A stretch of DNA of 64,000 bases. Source: DATBLY01 sp963705545 (GTDB taxonomy: Bacteria; Actinomycetota; UBA4738; HRBIN12). The stretch lies in contig CAVPJX010000002.1 of the NCBI GenBank assembly GCA_963705545.1, positions 124,001 to 188,000 on the forward strand, given 5' to 3'. Positions 42,333 to 51,347 of the stretch are shown here, one piece after another. The position numbers and the translations under genes are program-made. The notes under the pieces were generated by a model. It worked only from the letters and a program-made list of their open reading frames with translations, made no database searches and was not told the DNA's origin. Each line of letters opens with the position of its first letter. Positions within the stretch are counted from its first letter, which is position 1.

Positions 42333-42659
42333 ATGACCTACACGATCTGCGAGCCGTGCATCGACGTGAAGGACCGCGCCTGCGTCGATGAGTGCCCGGT
42401 CGACTGCATCTACGAAGGCCCGCGCATGCTGTACATCCAGCCCGACGAGTGCGTGGACTGCGGGGCCTGCGAGCCGGCCTGTCCCGTCACCGCGATCTTC
42501 TACGAGGACGACGTGCCGGGCGAGTGGAAGCAGTTCACGCCGGTCAACGCCGAGTGGTTCGCGGACAACGTGACCGGGCTCGGCTCCCCGGGCGGAGCCG
42601 CCCAGGTCGGGCCGGCCGCCGTCGATCACCCCGTGGTCGCCGCCTGGCCCGCGATGTAG
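42333..42659 (+). CDS. fdxA: 7Fe ferredoxin
   Basis: A 108-residue electron carrier with one [3Fe-4S] and one [4Fe-4S] cluster. The N-terminal motif is ICEPCIDVKDRACVDECPVDCI and the second is CVDCGACEPACPVTAI, followed by the conserved extension FYEDDVPGEWKQFTPVNAEWF seen in mycobacterial FdxA/FdxC. It passes low-potential electrons to P450s, oxidoreductases or similar partners. A promoter and operator-like inverted repeat lie directly upstream, and the ATG follows a GGTGGAGCGGAG site. Confidence 0.95.
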   Translation: MTYTICEPCIDVKDRACVDECPVDCIYEGPRMLYIQPDECVDCGACEPACPVTAIFYEDDVPGEWKQFTPVNAEWFADNVTGLGSPGGAAQVGPAAVDHPVVAAWPAM

Positions 42660-42684
42660 GGCTCGCGCCGCCCCGCCCCTCGGC

Positions 42685-45654
42685 CTAGGGGTGGGCGTGG
42701 TCCACGTCGCCGCCCGGGAGGAACACCCGGAACGACGCCCCGCCGCCCTCGCGCTCCTCGACCCACGCCCGTCCGCCGTGAAGCTCGGCGAACCGGCGGA
42801 CCAGCGTGAGCCCCACGCCCACGCCCGGGGAGTGCTCCCGGGCGCCGGCCCCTTGCTGGAAGGGCTCGAAGATCCGCTCACGGAGCTCGGCCGGGACGCC
42901 GGGCCCGTCGTCCTCGACGACGATCGTCACGCCGTCATCGCCACCGCGGACCGACAACCACACGTGGGCGCCAGTCGGTGTGTGGCGTGCGGTGTTCGCG
43001 AGCAGGTTCTCGACGATCCGCTCGACCTTGGCGGCGTCGATCGCCGCCACGACCGGCTCCAGCTCGACGGTCAGCCGCTCCGGCTCGATCGGCTGACTCT
43101 CGTCCAGCACGCGCCGAACCAACGCGCCGACGTCGGTCGCCTCGAGCTTCGGCGTGATGATCCCCCGCGCCAGCCGGTCCATGTCCAGCAGGTTGCGGAC
43201 GAGCCGCTCGAGCCGCCGCGCGTTCTCGGCGATCCGGTGCGCCAGGTCGCGCGCGTCGCCATCCGCGAGGCGGACGTCGGGCCGCTCGAGGGTGACCGCG
43301 AGGCCGAGGATCGCGGCGAGCGGGGTCCGCAGATCGTGGGAGACGGCCTGCAGGAACGTGTTCTTCATCTCGTCGAGGGCGCGGAGGCGGTTCGTGGCCT
43401 CGCGCTCCACCTCGAGGGCCTGGGCGAGGCGCTCCTCCGCGCGCTTGCGCTCGGTGATGTCGAGCAGGAACCCCTGCCAGTACGGGTCGCGTCCCTCCGG
43501 CTGCACGAGCGTCGCCTCGTCCTGTACCCAGACGATGTCCCCGCCCTTGCGGATCATCCGGTACTCCATCGAGAAGCGTCCGCCGCCGCTCTGCCGGTTG
43601 CTCTGCGCGTCGGCGGCGAGCACCCGTTCCCGGTCCTCGGGGTGCAGGATCTTCCGCCAGAGCCCCGGATCGGCCTCGATCTCCTCCGTCGTGTAGCCGA
43701 TCAGGTCGGTGTTGCCCGGCGCGATGTAGACCGTGTTCGAGAGCGACGGGTCGCGCGGATCGATCTCCTGGGTGTAGAAGATCGCCTGGTTCTGCTCCAC
43801 GATCGTGCGGAACTTGAGCTCCGCCTCCCGGAGCTGCTCCTCGGCGCTCTTGCGTTCCGTGATGTCCAACAGGAAGCCCTGCCAGAACCCGCCCTCCGGG
43901 GTCTCGAGGAACGTCGCCTCGTCGTGGACCCAGACCCATCGGCCGTCCTTCGCGAGGAACCGGTAGTCCATGGAGTAGGGCTGCTTCGAGTGGTTCGATC
44001 GCTGGTCCACCTCCCACACGTCGTCGCGATCATCGGGGTGCACGTGGTCGATCCAGAAGTCGGTCGTCCAGGTCCACTCGTCCACGCTCCAACCGAAGAC
44101 CGCCTGGACCTGCGGGCTCAGGTAGAAGCGCTCCGGGTCGGCGTCGGGCGACTCGACGTAGACGACCGCGGGGATGTGCTCGACGAGCGCCCGGTAGCGC
44201 CGCTCGGCTTCGCGCAGGCCCAGCTCGGCCTCCATCCGGCGCGTGATGTCGAGCATCACGCCTTGCCACAGCACCGGCTCCCCGTCCACGCCGCGGATCA
44301 AGATGGATTCGTCGTGGAACCACACGACACGCCCGTCGGCGGCGATCACCCGGTAGTCCTGCCGATAGGGCTCCTCCGAGAGCGCCGTCCGCTCGCTCTC
44401 GGCCAGGACCGCCTCGCGGTCGTCGGGGTGGAGGATCTCGAGCCAGAAGTCTCCCTGTTCGATCCACCGCGCGAGGGGGTATCCGAGGATCGTCTCGACC
44501 TGGGGGCTCAGGTAGGTGAAGGCCGAGGCGACGTCGTAGGCGTCCGTGGACGGATCCTCCTGATACACGATCGCAGGCGTCTGCTCCACGAGGCGCCGGA
44601 AGCGCTCCTCCGCGACCCGGAGCCCGCCCTCCGCCTCGTGACGCTCGGTGACGTCGGTGAGGAAGCCGAGCCAGTAGATCGTGCGCCCCCACCGGTCCTC
44701 GATCGGGGCGGAGACGTCGTGGACCCAGACGATCCGGCCGTCGGCGGCGATCATCCGGTACTCCTCCTCGAACCGGTCCGGTGCGCGCGCGGCCGCGATC
44801 ACGCGGTCGAGGTCGTCGGGGTGGACGCGGGAGAACCAGAAGTCCGGGTCGTCGAAGTAGCGCTCGCGCGAGAACCCGAGGACCTCCTCCATCTGGGGAC
44901 TGAGGAACTCGAGGCGGGCGCCGTCCTCCTCGACGATGTCCGTGTACGTCACCGCGGGGATGTGCTCCACGAACGCGCGGTAGCGTGCCTCGGTCGCCCG
45001 AGCGTGCTCGTCGAGCCCCTGGCGCGTGACGGCCGCGCCGAGCACGGTCGCCGCGGCCCGGAGCGCCTCGAGTTCCGCGCCCGACCAATCGCGCCGCTCG
45101 GCACAGTCGTCGAACCCGATCACGCCCCACCACTCGCCGTCGGTCTGGACCGGCATGCAGACCATCGAGACGATGTCCTGGGCTTCCAGGGCCGGACGCT
45201 CCGCGTCCGGCAACTCCGCGACCGCTCCCGCGATCGAGCCGCCGGCACGCATCACGGTCGGCCACCGGCCGAAGCCGAACTCCGCCCAGGGTGTGCGCTC
45301 GAGGATGGGGTTGCCGAACTGGGACCGGACGCCGGGGGCGCACCACTCCGCCATCTGGGCCGCGCAATCGCGGTCTCGGTCGTCGACCACGTTGCGGATC
45401 AGGTAGGCCCGCGAGACCTCGGCCGCCTCGCCGAGCCGCGCCAGGACCTCGTCGATCGCGTCGCGCCAATCCGGCGAGAGGAGCAGCCGCTCGGCGGCGA
45501 AGGCGATCGCCTCCAGGATCGCGTCGCGGCGGAGCGAGACCCCACCAGCAGCGTGCGCCGTCTCCACCATCGGTTCCGCGTTGTCTCCTCGCTCGTCCGG
45601 ACGCGCCGGAGGAAGAGGCCCGTGCCGGGTCCCCTGGGGAGTTATCGGCGCCAC
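42685..45654 (-). CDS. GAF-PAS4-HisKA-HATPase multi-sensor histidine kinase
   Basis: A very large soluble kinase of up to 989 residues. A GAF domain (about 40-215, MVCMPVQTDGEWWGVIGFDDC) is followed by four PAS/PAC modules, each ending in a GFLLDITERK-like linker and carrying HPDDR and WVHDE signatures. HisKA (LQAVSHDLRTPLAAIL) and HATPase_c (NLLANTARHTP, VEDDGPGVP, GVGVGLTLVRRF) complete it. No membrane segment is present, so it senses a cytoplasmic cue such as redox state, light or a ligand. The ATG at 45570 (MVETAHAAGG) is a credible shorter start. No partner regulator is adjacent. Confidence 0.92.
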   Translation of the reverse strand: MAPITPQGTRHGPLPPARPDERGDNAEPMVETAHAAGGVSLRRDAILEAIAFAAERLLLSPDWRDAIDEVLARLGEAAEVSRAYLIRNVVDDRDRDCAAQMAEWCAPGVRSQFGNPILERTPWAEFGFGRWPTVMRAGGSIAGAVAELPDAERPALEAQDIVSMVCMPVQTDGEWWGVIGFDDCAERRDWSGAELEALRAAATVLGAAVTRQGLDEHARATEARYRAFVEHIPAVTYTDIVEEDGARLEFLSPQMEEVLGFSRERYFDDPDFWFSRVHPDDLDRVIAAARAPDRFEEEYRMIAADGRIVWVHDVSAPIEDRWGRTIYWLGFLTDVTERHEAEGGLRVAEERFRRLVEQTPAIVYQEDPSTDAYDVASAFTYLSPQVETILGYPLARWIEQGDFWLEILHPDDREAVLAESERTALSEEPYRQDYRVIAADGRVVWFHDESILIRGVDGEPVLWQGVMLDITRRMEAELGLREAERRYRALVEHIPAVVYVESPDADPERFYLSPQVQAVFGWSVDEWTWTTDFWIDHVHPDDRDDVWEVDQRSNHSKQPYSMDYRFLAKDGRWVWVHDEATFLETPEGGFWQGFLLDITERKSAEEQLREAELKFRTIVEQNQAIFYTQEIDPRDPSLSNTVYIAPGNTDLIGYTTEEIEADPGLWRKILHPEDRERVLAADAQSNRQSGGGRFSMEYRMIRKGGDIVWVQDEATLVQPEGRDPYWQGFLLDITERKRAEERLAQALEVEREATNRLRALDEMKNTFLQAVSHDLRTPLAAILGLAVTLERPDVRLADGDARDLAHRIAENARRLERLVRNLLDMDRLARGIITPKLEATDVGALVRRVLDESQPIEPERLTVELEPVVAAIDAAKVERIVENLLANTARHTPTGAHVWLSVRGGDDGVTIVVEDDGPGVPAELRERIFEPFQQGAGAREHSPGVGVGLTLVRRFAELHGGRAWVEEREGGGASFRVFLPGGDVDHAHP

Positions 45655-45721
45655 CCGGCGGAGGATGAGCCTGGGGGTCTCGCGGGCGGGTTCCTCGTCG
45701 GCCAGGCTCGCCGAGCGCGGG

Positions 45722-46846
45722 TCAGACGGGCTGCGGGAGGGTCCCCGGTCCCAGGTCGGCCGTGCCCGTCCCGTCGGGCCATCGCTCGCGGGACCTCGCG
45801 GCGAGCTTGAACATCAGCTCGACCGCCTTGGGGTCCTCGGAGGCCGGGCGGGCCTCGATCACGCCGTCGGCGAGAGCCCGGTCCCAGATGTCCTGGCCGC
45901 GCTCGGTGCGCACGATCGTCAGGGTCCAGCCCTCGGATTGGCCGAGGCCGCCGAGCGAGATGTCGGCATGCTCGGCCGCGAAATCCGGGCAGTGCAGGCA
46001 TCCCGGTCTCGTGTACGCGTGCGCCTCCTTCAGGGAGTACGTCAGCTCCTGCCCGTCATCGGTGTAGAACAGGAGCTTCCCCTTCACGTTGACCCGGATC
46101 AGGCGGTCGAGGTCGATCCCGAGCTCCTGCTGCGCGATCCGGTCCATCAACCCCTCGTACGTGAACGTCTTGGAGCACAGCAGCCCGAGGGTCCAGGCGA
46201 TCTTCCGCCGCCACTTGTTGATCCGCCGCGCCTCGAGTGAGCCGGTGACCGAGGCCTGGCAGCTCATCCCGACCAACGCCAGGCGGGACAGGCCCATCTC
46301 CGCCGCCTTCACGAGGGCGAGCGGGTTCGCGGAGTACGTGTAGCGGCTCCCGGCGGTCGCGAGCACGCCCGCCTCGTCGGTCACGACCGCCGGCTCGGCG
46401 TCCCACGGCCGCTCGTCCGAGAGCTTCGACGCGAGCGCGCCGTCGATCTCGCCGTTCCGCAGCCCCCAGACCAACAGCGCCGAGACGACGCCGCCGTCCT
46501 GGCCCTGGGCCAGCTGGCCGGGGTCCCGCGCGCGAGCGAGCGCGATCTCGCGGTACTGCCCGATCACCTCGTCGGGCGTGCGGGTCCGACCGAAGAGGGA
46601 CACGTCGATCTCGCCCTCCCACTCACGGAACCGCGGGCACGCGCGGGTGCAGATGTCGCAGCCCTTGTCGCCGTGCGAGCACGCGTCCGCCCCGTCTTCC
46701 TGCAGCTGGACCGGGACGTCGTCCTCGTACCCCAGCACGTGGAACGGACACGACACGATGCACGCGGTGCACCCGGTGCACAGGCCGGTCATGACGACGT
46801 CGTGGTAGAGGTCCCGCCACTGGGTCTTGTCCGCCGAGGAGGGCAT
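45722..46846 (-). CDS. Coenzyme F420 hydrogenase/dehydrogenase beta-subunit family protein
   Basis: A 374-residue FrhB-like protein. Near the N-terminus are ferredoxin-type cysteines CTGCTACIVSCPFHVL and, further on, CSHGDKGCDICTRACP. The FrhB core follows: GQDGGVVSALLVWGL, LVGMSCQASVTGSL, LGLLCSKTFTYEGL and TRPGCLHCPDFAAEHADISLGGLG. Members bind FAD and Fe-S clusters and transfer hydride to or from F420. No hydrogenase subunits are nearby, so the electron partner is unknown; the ferredoxin gene about 3 kb away is one candidate. The ATG at 46846 is set by the first cysteine motif. Confidence 0.88.
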   Translation of the reverse strand: MPSSADKTQWRDLYHDVVMTGLCTGCTACIVSCPFHVLGYEDDVPVQLQEDGADACSHGDKGCDICTRACPRFREWEGEIDVSLFGRTRTPDEVIGQYREIALARARDPGQLAQGQDGGVVSALLVWGLRNGEIDGALASKLSDERPWDAEPAVVTDEAGVLATAGSRYTYSANPLALVKAAEMGLSRLALVGMSCQASVTGSLEARRINKWRRKIAWTLGLLCSKTFTYEGLMDRIAQQELGIDLDRLIRVNVKGKLLFYTDDGQELTYSLKEAHAYTRPGCLHCPDFAAEHADISLGGLGQSEGWTLTIVRTERGQDIWDRALADGVIEARPASEDPKAVELMFKLAARSRERWPDGTGTADLGPGTLPQPV

Positions 46847-46929
46847 CGGCCCGAGTATAGGTGCGGCCCCGCAAGCCTCCCGGCGTCGTGGCGCGTACTC
46901 CCTCGGTCGACGGACGATCGGGAGGACCC

Positions 46930-47301
46930 ATGCGGACGAAGGCTCGATGGATGGTCGTGGCGGCCGCCGCGGCAGCGGCGCTGATGACGATGGCCGCCTC
47001 ATGCAGCAGCGATGACGGCGGTGGCGGCGACGCGAGCGGCGGAGGTGCCGGACCCACGGTCACGATGAAGGACCTGGCGTTCGACCCCGTCACGCTCACC
47101 GTGACCACCGGCGAGGACACCACGATCTCGCTCGTGAACGAGGACGGCGTCGAGCACAGCTTCACGCTCGACGACGACAGCGTGTCCCAGGACGTGGAGG
47201 GCGGCGAGAGCTCGAGCGTGACGATCAACGTGTCGGCGTCGATCGGTTGGCACTGCAAGTACCACCCCGAAACGATGAAAGGCACCATCGAGGTGGCGTA
47301 A
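46930..47301 (+). CDS. Cupredoxin (plastocyanin/azurin-like) lipoprotein
   Basis: A 123-residue secreted blue-copper protein. A signal sequence ends in MAASC (Cys25), with a Gly/Ser-rich linker. The cupredoxin domain has the type-1 copper ligands His in GVEHSFTL and Cys-His-Met in WHCKYHPETMKGTIEV, the compact spacing of small plastocyanin-like domains. It should carry single electrons at the cell surface. The ATG at 46930 has a GGGAGGA site. It is divergent from the FrhB-like gene, with 83 bases between starts. Confidence 0.9.
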   Translation: MRTKARWMVVAAAAAAALMTMAASCSSDDGGGGDASGGGAGPTVTMKDLAFDPVTLTVTTGEDTTISLVNEDGVEHSFTLDDDSVSQDVEGGESSSVTINVSASIGWHCKYHPETMKGTIEVA

Positions 47302-47320
47302 CCGGAGTCGCGAGGGCGCC

Positions 47321-47344
47321 GGTCGGTCGGTCGGTCGGTCGGTC
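47321..47344. repeat. Tetranucleotide tandem repeat, six copies of GGTC
   Basis: Six uninterrupted GGTC units fill most of the gap between the converging cupredoxin and ErpA genes; the last unit runs into the ErpA stop codon. Both genes end before or at the repeat, so copy-number change would scarcely alter protein. Confidence 0.9.
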
Positions 47345-47714
47345 AGATGCTGAACGAATCGCCGCAGGCGCACTCGTGCTTCGCCTGCGGGTTGCGCACC
47401 TTGAGGCCACCGCCCAGCAGGGCGGCGTCGAAGTCCAGCGTGCTCCCGGTGACGATCGGGATGCTGGCGGGGTCGATCAGCACGCCGAACCCGTCCGGGG
47501 CGCGGACGACGGTGTCGCGCTCATCGGGTTGATCCTCGAAGGTGAGGCTGTACGTGAACCCCGAGCACCCGCCGGCCAGCACGCGGAGCCGGAGGTACGC
47601 CTCGGGGCGACCGTCGCGGGCGGCCAACGAGCGGGCCTTCCGGGCCGCGGCCTCGGTGACCTCGATCGGGTCGAGCATGTCGCTCGCCACGTCGTCCATC
47701 GCATCGTTCGGCAT
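47343..47714 (-). CDS. erpA: Iron-sulfur cluster insertion protein ErpA/HesB
   Basis: A 123-residue A-type Fe-S carrier. All three cluster cysteines are present: GGCSGFTYSL and the C-terminal CACGDSFSI. FLVDPASIPIVTGSTLDF-like strands (GVLIDPASIPIVTGSTLDFD) match the family. It inserts clusters into apo-proteins such as IspH or ferredoxin. It lies 15 bases behind the oxidoreductase gene and is probably its own small unit or the end of that operon. Confidence 0.93.
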   Translation of the reverse strand: MPNDAMDDVASDMLDPIEVTEAAARKARSLAARDGRPEAYLRLRVLAGGCSGFTYSLTFEDQPDERDTVVRAPDGFGVLIDPASIPIVTGSTLDFDAALLGGGLKVRNPQAKHECACGDSFSI

Positions 47715-47729
47715 CCCCGCCAGGATACG

Positions 47730-49109
47730 TCAGGTCAGGCGTTCGGCCAGCCCGACGAAGGCCGCCTTCACCGACTCCGAGAGCGTCGGGTACGCGTGGA
47801 TCGCGTCGGCGACCGCCGCGACCGGGACGTGTCCCACCATCGCGACCGCGACCTCGTGGATCATCGCCCCCGCGTCCTCGCTGACGATGTGGCCTCCGAG
47901 GAGCTCACCGGTGTCCGCGTCGGCGACGAGCTTGACGACGCCGTAGAGCGCTCCCTCGATGTGGGCTCGTTCGTTGTCGGCGATCGGCGAGACGCTCGTC
48001 TCGACGGCGTGTCCGTCGTCGGCGGCCTGGCGCTCCGTGAGTCCCACGCTCGCCACCTCTGGATCGCAGAACGTGACCCGAGGGACGACCCGGTAGCCGC
48101 GCGGCCGCGGCTCCCCGAGGATGTCGTCGACCACCAGCTCTGCCTCGTAGGACCCGACGTGGGTGAACAGGAGCTCCCCCGTCGCATCGCCCGCCGCCCA
48201 GACGTGGTCGGCGGTGCTGCGGAGCGTCTCGTCCAGGACCGGCCGGCCGTCCGGGTGCAGGTCGACGCCCACCGCCTCTAGGTCGTGACCGTCGAACACG
48301 GGCCGACGTCCCGTGGCCACGAGCACCTCGTCCGCCGCCAGGATCTCGCCGCCGACGAGCGCGACGGACCATGCGCCGTCCCGATGCTCCGCGCGGTCGA
48401 TCCGGACCCCGGTTCGGACGTCGATCCCGTCGGATCCGAGCGCCGGCAGGAGCGCTCCGGCGGAATCGGGGTCCTCGTTCGGGAGGATGTGCGGCGCGAT
48501 CTCGAGGAGCGTCACCGCCGAGCCGAACCGCGCATAGATCTGCGAGAACTCCACGCCGATCGCCCCGGCCCCGATCACGACCAGGCGACCGGGGGCGACG
48601 TCGGGCTGCCAGACCGCCTCACGGTTCGTCCAGTACGGGCCGTCCGCCAGGCCCGGCACCGGAGGGAGGCTCGCCTCGGTCCCGGTGGCCAGGACGATCC
48701 GGTCGGCACGGATGGCCGTCCCGTCGGCGAGCTCTAGGTCGTGCGGGCCGGTCAGCCGGATCTCCTGGAGGAAGACCTCCACGCCGCGCTCGAGGAACGG
48801 GGCGGCGCCGGCGCCGGACTGCTCGTCGATCACGCGACGGACCCGCTCGCGGACCGCCGGCAGATCGACGTCGACGGGGCCGGGGACGCGCACGCCGAAT
48901 CGTTCACCGTCCCGAGCCATGGCGGCGACCTTCGCACTCTTCAGCATCACCTTCGTCGGGACACAGCCGAAGTGGTTGCACTCGCCGCCCAGCCGGTCAC
49001 GCTCCGCGATCGCCACACGCAGCTCGCTCCGTTCGGCCAGCTGCAGGGCGATCTCGGATCCCGTCCCGCCCCCGCCGATCACGACCACGTCGAACCGCTC
49101 GCGACCCAT
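47730..49109 (-). CDS. FAD/NAD(P)-dependent disulfide oxidoreductase (dihydrolipoyl dehydrogenase/MerA-like)
   Basis: A 459-residue class-I pyridine nucleotide-disulfide reductase. It has the FAD motif VVVIGGGGTGSEIALQLAE, the redox-active disulfide in GGECNHFGCVPTK, the NAD(P) motif LVVIGAGAIGVEFSQIYARFG and the dimerisation domain. The C-terminal active-site segment reads HAYPTLSES, with Tyr where dihydrolipoyl dehydrogenase has His, as in several MerA-like and uncharacterised members. It is not clustered with a 2-oxoacid dehydrogenase, so a true lipoamide role is doubtful. The ATG overlaps the M20 peptidase stop. Confidence 0.87.
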   Translation of the reverse strand: MGRERFDVVVIGGGGTGSEIALQLAERSELRVAIAERDRLGGECNHFGCVPTKVMLKSAKVAAMARDGERFGVRVPGPVDVDLPAVRERVRRVIDEQSGAGAAPFLERGVEVFLQEIRLTGPHDLELADGTAIRADRIVLATGTEASLPPVPGLADGPYWTNREAVWQPDVAPGRLVVIGAGAIGVEFSQIYARFGSAVTLLEIAPHILPNEDPDSAGALLPALGSDGIDVRTGVRIDRAEHRDGAWSVALVGGEILAADEVLVATGRRPVFDGHDLEAVGVDLHPDGRPVLDETLRSTADHVWAAGDATGELLFTHVGSYEAELVVDDILGEPRPRGYRVVPRVTFCDPEVASVGLTERQAADDGHAVETSVSPIADNERAHIEGALYGVVKLVADADTGELLGGHIVSEDAGAMIHEVAVAMVGHVPVAAVADAIHAYPTLSESVKAAFVGLAERLT

Positions 49110-50299
49110 CACGCGGCTCCGCAGAACGCGACGAACATCCTCGCGTAGACCCGGGCGGCCGTGACCAGCTCGTCCACCGCGACGGACTCGTTCGCGGAAT
49201 GGGCCACCGAGAGCGAGCCCGGGCCGAGGATCACCGAAGGGATCGAGGCCTCGTTCAGGTAGAAGCGCGCATCGGTGATCCCGGTGAACCCGACGTCGGC
49301 GGGGCGAAGCCCCGTCTCGGCGGCGACGGCGGCGCGGCCCACGTCGGCGACGCGCTCGTCCGATGCGGCCTCGGCCGCGTCGCTCCACTCCCGCAGCTCG
49401 ACCTCGATGTCCACTTCCGGATGCTCCGACCGCACCCGCTCGACCAGGCGCGCGAACGGCGCCCGGACCGCCTCCGGATCGGTCTCCCCGGGCAGGATCC
49501 GCCGATCGATGTCGACCTCGCAACGGTCCGGCACCACGTTCGGCCCGCTGCCGCCCGTGATCAGGGCTGCGTTGACCGTCGGTCGGCCCACGAGCGGATG
49601 CTCCCGGTCGGGGAGGACCTCGGGCAGCCTGAGCAGGAACCGCGACATCGCGGTGATCGCGTTCACGCCGCGCTCGGGCTGCGAGCCGTGGGCGGCCTTG
49701 CCGCGCGCGATCGCCGTGAGCCAGGCCCCGCCCCGCTGGGCCAGGCCGAGCTGAAGTTCGCTGGGCTCGCCGACCACGCACGCGTCCTGCGTCAGGAGCC
49801 CGCGCCCGTGCAGGACCTTCGTGCCGTGGATCCCGCCCACCTCCTCGTCCGCCACGAGGTGGAACGTCAGGGTGCCGGCGAGGTCGATGCCGGCGCGGCG
49901 GAGTCCGAGCGCGGCCGCGAGCGCGGCGGCGATCCCGCCCTTCATATCGACGCTCCCTCGTCCGATCAAGCGTCCCCCCTCGACGGCGCCCCCCCACGGG
50001 TCGTGGGTCCACGTCGCCGGGTCGCCGGCGGGGACCACGTCGAGGTGACCGTTCCAGGCGAGGCTCGGCCCGGCGCCGGCCCCGATCGACGCCACGACGT
50101 TGGGCCGCCCCTGCTCGGAGCGGACGATCGACGGATCCGCGCCGAGGTCCGCGAGGACCTCCGATGCGACCGCGGCCGGGAGCTCCTCGGTCCCGCCGGG
50201 GTTCTCACTCGGTGCGGCGAGCAGCGCCCGGGCGATCCGGAGGACCTCGTCGGGGTCGACCGCCCCCGCGGCGGCGCGGAGGTCGGCCTCGGCCTGCAT
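49109..50299 (-). CDS. M20 family metallopeptidase (ArgE/DapE-like)
   Basis: A 396-residue zinc deacylase/peptidase. The metal-binding and catalytic residues are visible in LAWNGHLDVVPAGD, IGRGSVDMKGGIAAAL, VADEEVGGIHGTKVL and, at the end, GSLSVAHSANESVAVDEL. Relatives remove acyl groups from ornithine or diaminopimelate, or cut dipeptides. No arginine or lysine biosynthesis genes lie beside it, so a scavenging role is as likely. Its stop shares bases with the start of the oxidoreductase gene. Confidence 0.9.
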   Translation of the reverse strand: MQAEADLRAAAGAVDPDEVLRIARALLAAPSENPGGTEELPAAVASEVLADLGADPSIVRSEQGRPNVVASIGAGAGPSLAWNGHLDVVPAGDPATWTHDPWGGAVEGGRLIGRGSVDMKGGIAAALAAALGLRRAGIDLAGTLTFHLVADEEVGGIHGTKVLHGRGLLTQDACVVGEPSELQLGLAQRGGAWLTAIARGKAAHGSQPERGVNAITAMSRFLLRLPEVLPDREHPLVGRPTVNAALITGGSGPNVVPDRCEVDIDRRILPGETDPEAVRAPFARLVERVRSEHPEVDIEVELREWSDAAEAASDERVADVGRAAVAAETGLRPADVGFTGITDARFYLNEASIPSVILGPGSLSVAHSANESVAVDELVTAARVYARMFVAFCGAA

Positions 50300-50321
50300 C
50301 TCCCTCTTCTACCATGACCCG

Positions 50322-50903
50322 ATGCGCGCCACCGACGTCCGCGAGCGCCTGCGTGCGGCCCTCGATCCGGACCCCGCGATCGACGTCGAGCCCGAGGAGC
50401 GCGTCGCTGCCGTACTCGTCCCGGTGATCGAGTCGCCCGAGCCCGCGATCCTGTTCACGCTCCGGGCGGCGCACCTGTCCCGTCATGCCGGCGAGATGTC
50501 GTTCCCGGGCGGCGTCCGCGACGATGGCGAGGCGCTCCTGGACACGGCCCTGCGCGAAGCGTCCGAGGAGATCGGCCTGGACCCCCTCCTGCCCGACGTC
50601 CTGGGGGCGCTCCCGCCGATCCACACGCGGGTCAGCGGGTTCCTCGTCGTGCCGTTCGTCGCCGCGATCGCGTCCTCCCCGCCGCTCGCCGCGAGCGATC
50701 ACGAGATCGAGGCGATCGTCGAGCTCCCGGTCGCCCGCCTGGGCGAGGCCGAGCGGCCGATGGAGCTCCCCGTCGACGGCGGTCGGACCTGGACCGGGTG
50801 GGCCTACGAGGTCGACGGCACGACGGTTTGGGGGGCCACCGGCTGGATCCTGCACACGCTGCTCGAGATCGTGCGGAGGGAGACGTCGTGGCTCACGACG
50901 TAG
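50322..50903 (+). CDS. NUDIX hydrolase, CoA pyrophosphatase type
   Basis: A 193-residue NUDIX protein. The Nudix box is complete (GGVRDDGEALLDTALREASEEIGL) and is preceded by the CoA-hydrolase segment ILFTLRAAHLSRHAGEMSFPGG, which identifies the NudL/PCD1 group that splits CoA into 4'-phosphopantetheine and 3',5'-ADP. The ATG at 50322 is used and is divergent from the M20 gene. The 3' end overlaps a CoA-binding protein gene by 16 bases, which supports a CoA-related role. Confidence 0.9.
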   Translation: MRATDVRERLRAALDPDPAIDVEPEERVAAVLVPVIESPEPAILFTLRAAHLSRHAGEMSFPGGVRDDGEALLDTALREASEEIGLDPLLPDVLGALPPIHTRVSGFLVVPFVAAIASSPPLAASDHEIEAIVELPVARLGEAERPMELPVDGGRTWTGWAYEVDGTTVWGATGWILHTLLEIVRRETSWLTT

Positions 50904-51346
50904 AGCCTCCGAAGGACGAAGCACCGGCGATCCCCGACGATCGGGAGCTCCGAGCGCTCCTCGGCGCCGCTCGCACGATCGCCGTGGTCGGGCTCTCCTC
51001 CCGGTCCGACCGCCCGTCGCACGACGTGGCGGCGTACCTGCAGTCACACGGGTACCGCATCGTGCCGGTGAACCCGAACGAGGGCGAGGTCCTGGGAGAA
51101 CGCGCCTACCCGACGCTGCGTGACATCCCGCCGGGGATCACCGTGGACGTGGTCGACGTGTTCCGCCGGTCCGAGCACACGCCGGAGATCGCGCGCGACG
51201 CCGTGGCGATCGGGGCGAAGGCCCTTTGGCTGCAGCAGGGGATCGTCAACGATGAGGCGTACCGCATCGCGAGCGAGGCGGGCTTGGACGTGGTGATGGG
51301 CATCTGCATCCGAACGACGAAACGCCGACTCGACGAGGAGGACTGA
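50888..51346 (+). CDS. CoA-binding domain protein
   Basis: A 152-residue single Rossmann-type CoA-binding domain, as in YccU-like proteins. It has IAVVGLSSRSDRPSHDVAAYLQSHGYRIVPVNP and KALWLQQGIVNDEAYRIASEAGLDVVMGICI, matching the succinyl-CoA synthetase alpha-like family. The start is GTG at 50888, inside the NUDIX gene. Its role is not established; binding of CoA or an acyl-CoA fits the neighbour. Confidence 0.9.
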   Translation: MAHDVEPPKDEAPAIPDDRELRALLGAARTIAVVGLSSRSDRPSHDVAAYLQSHGYRIVPVNPNEGEVLGERAYPTLRDIPPGITVDVVDVFRRSEHTPEIARDAVAIGAKALWLQQGIVNDEAYRIASEAGLDVVMGICIRTTKRRLDEED

Positions 51347-51347
51347 C

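Noticed and set aside
42691..45810. 1039-residue open frame on the plus strand
   Set aside because: It is antisense to the multi-PAS kinase, whose domains are unmistakable; composition is that of a shadow frame.
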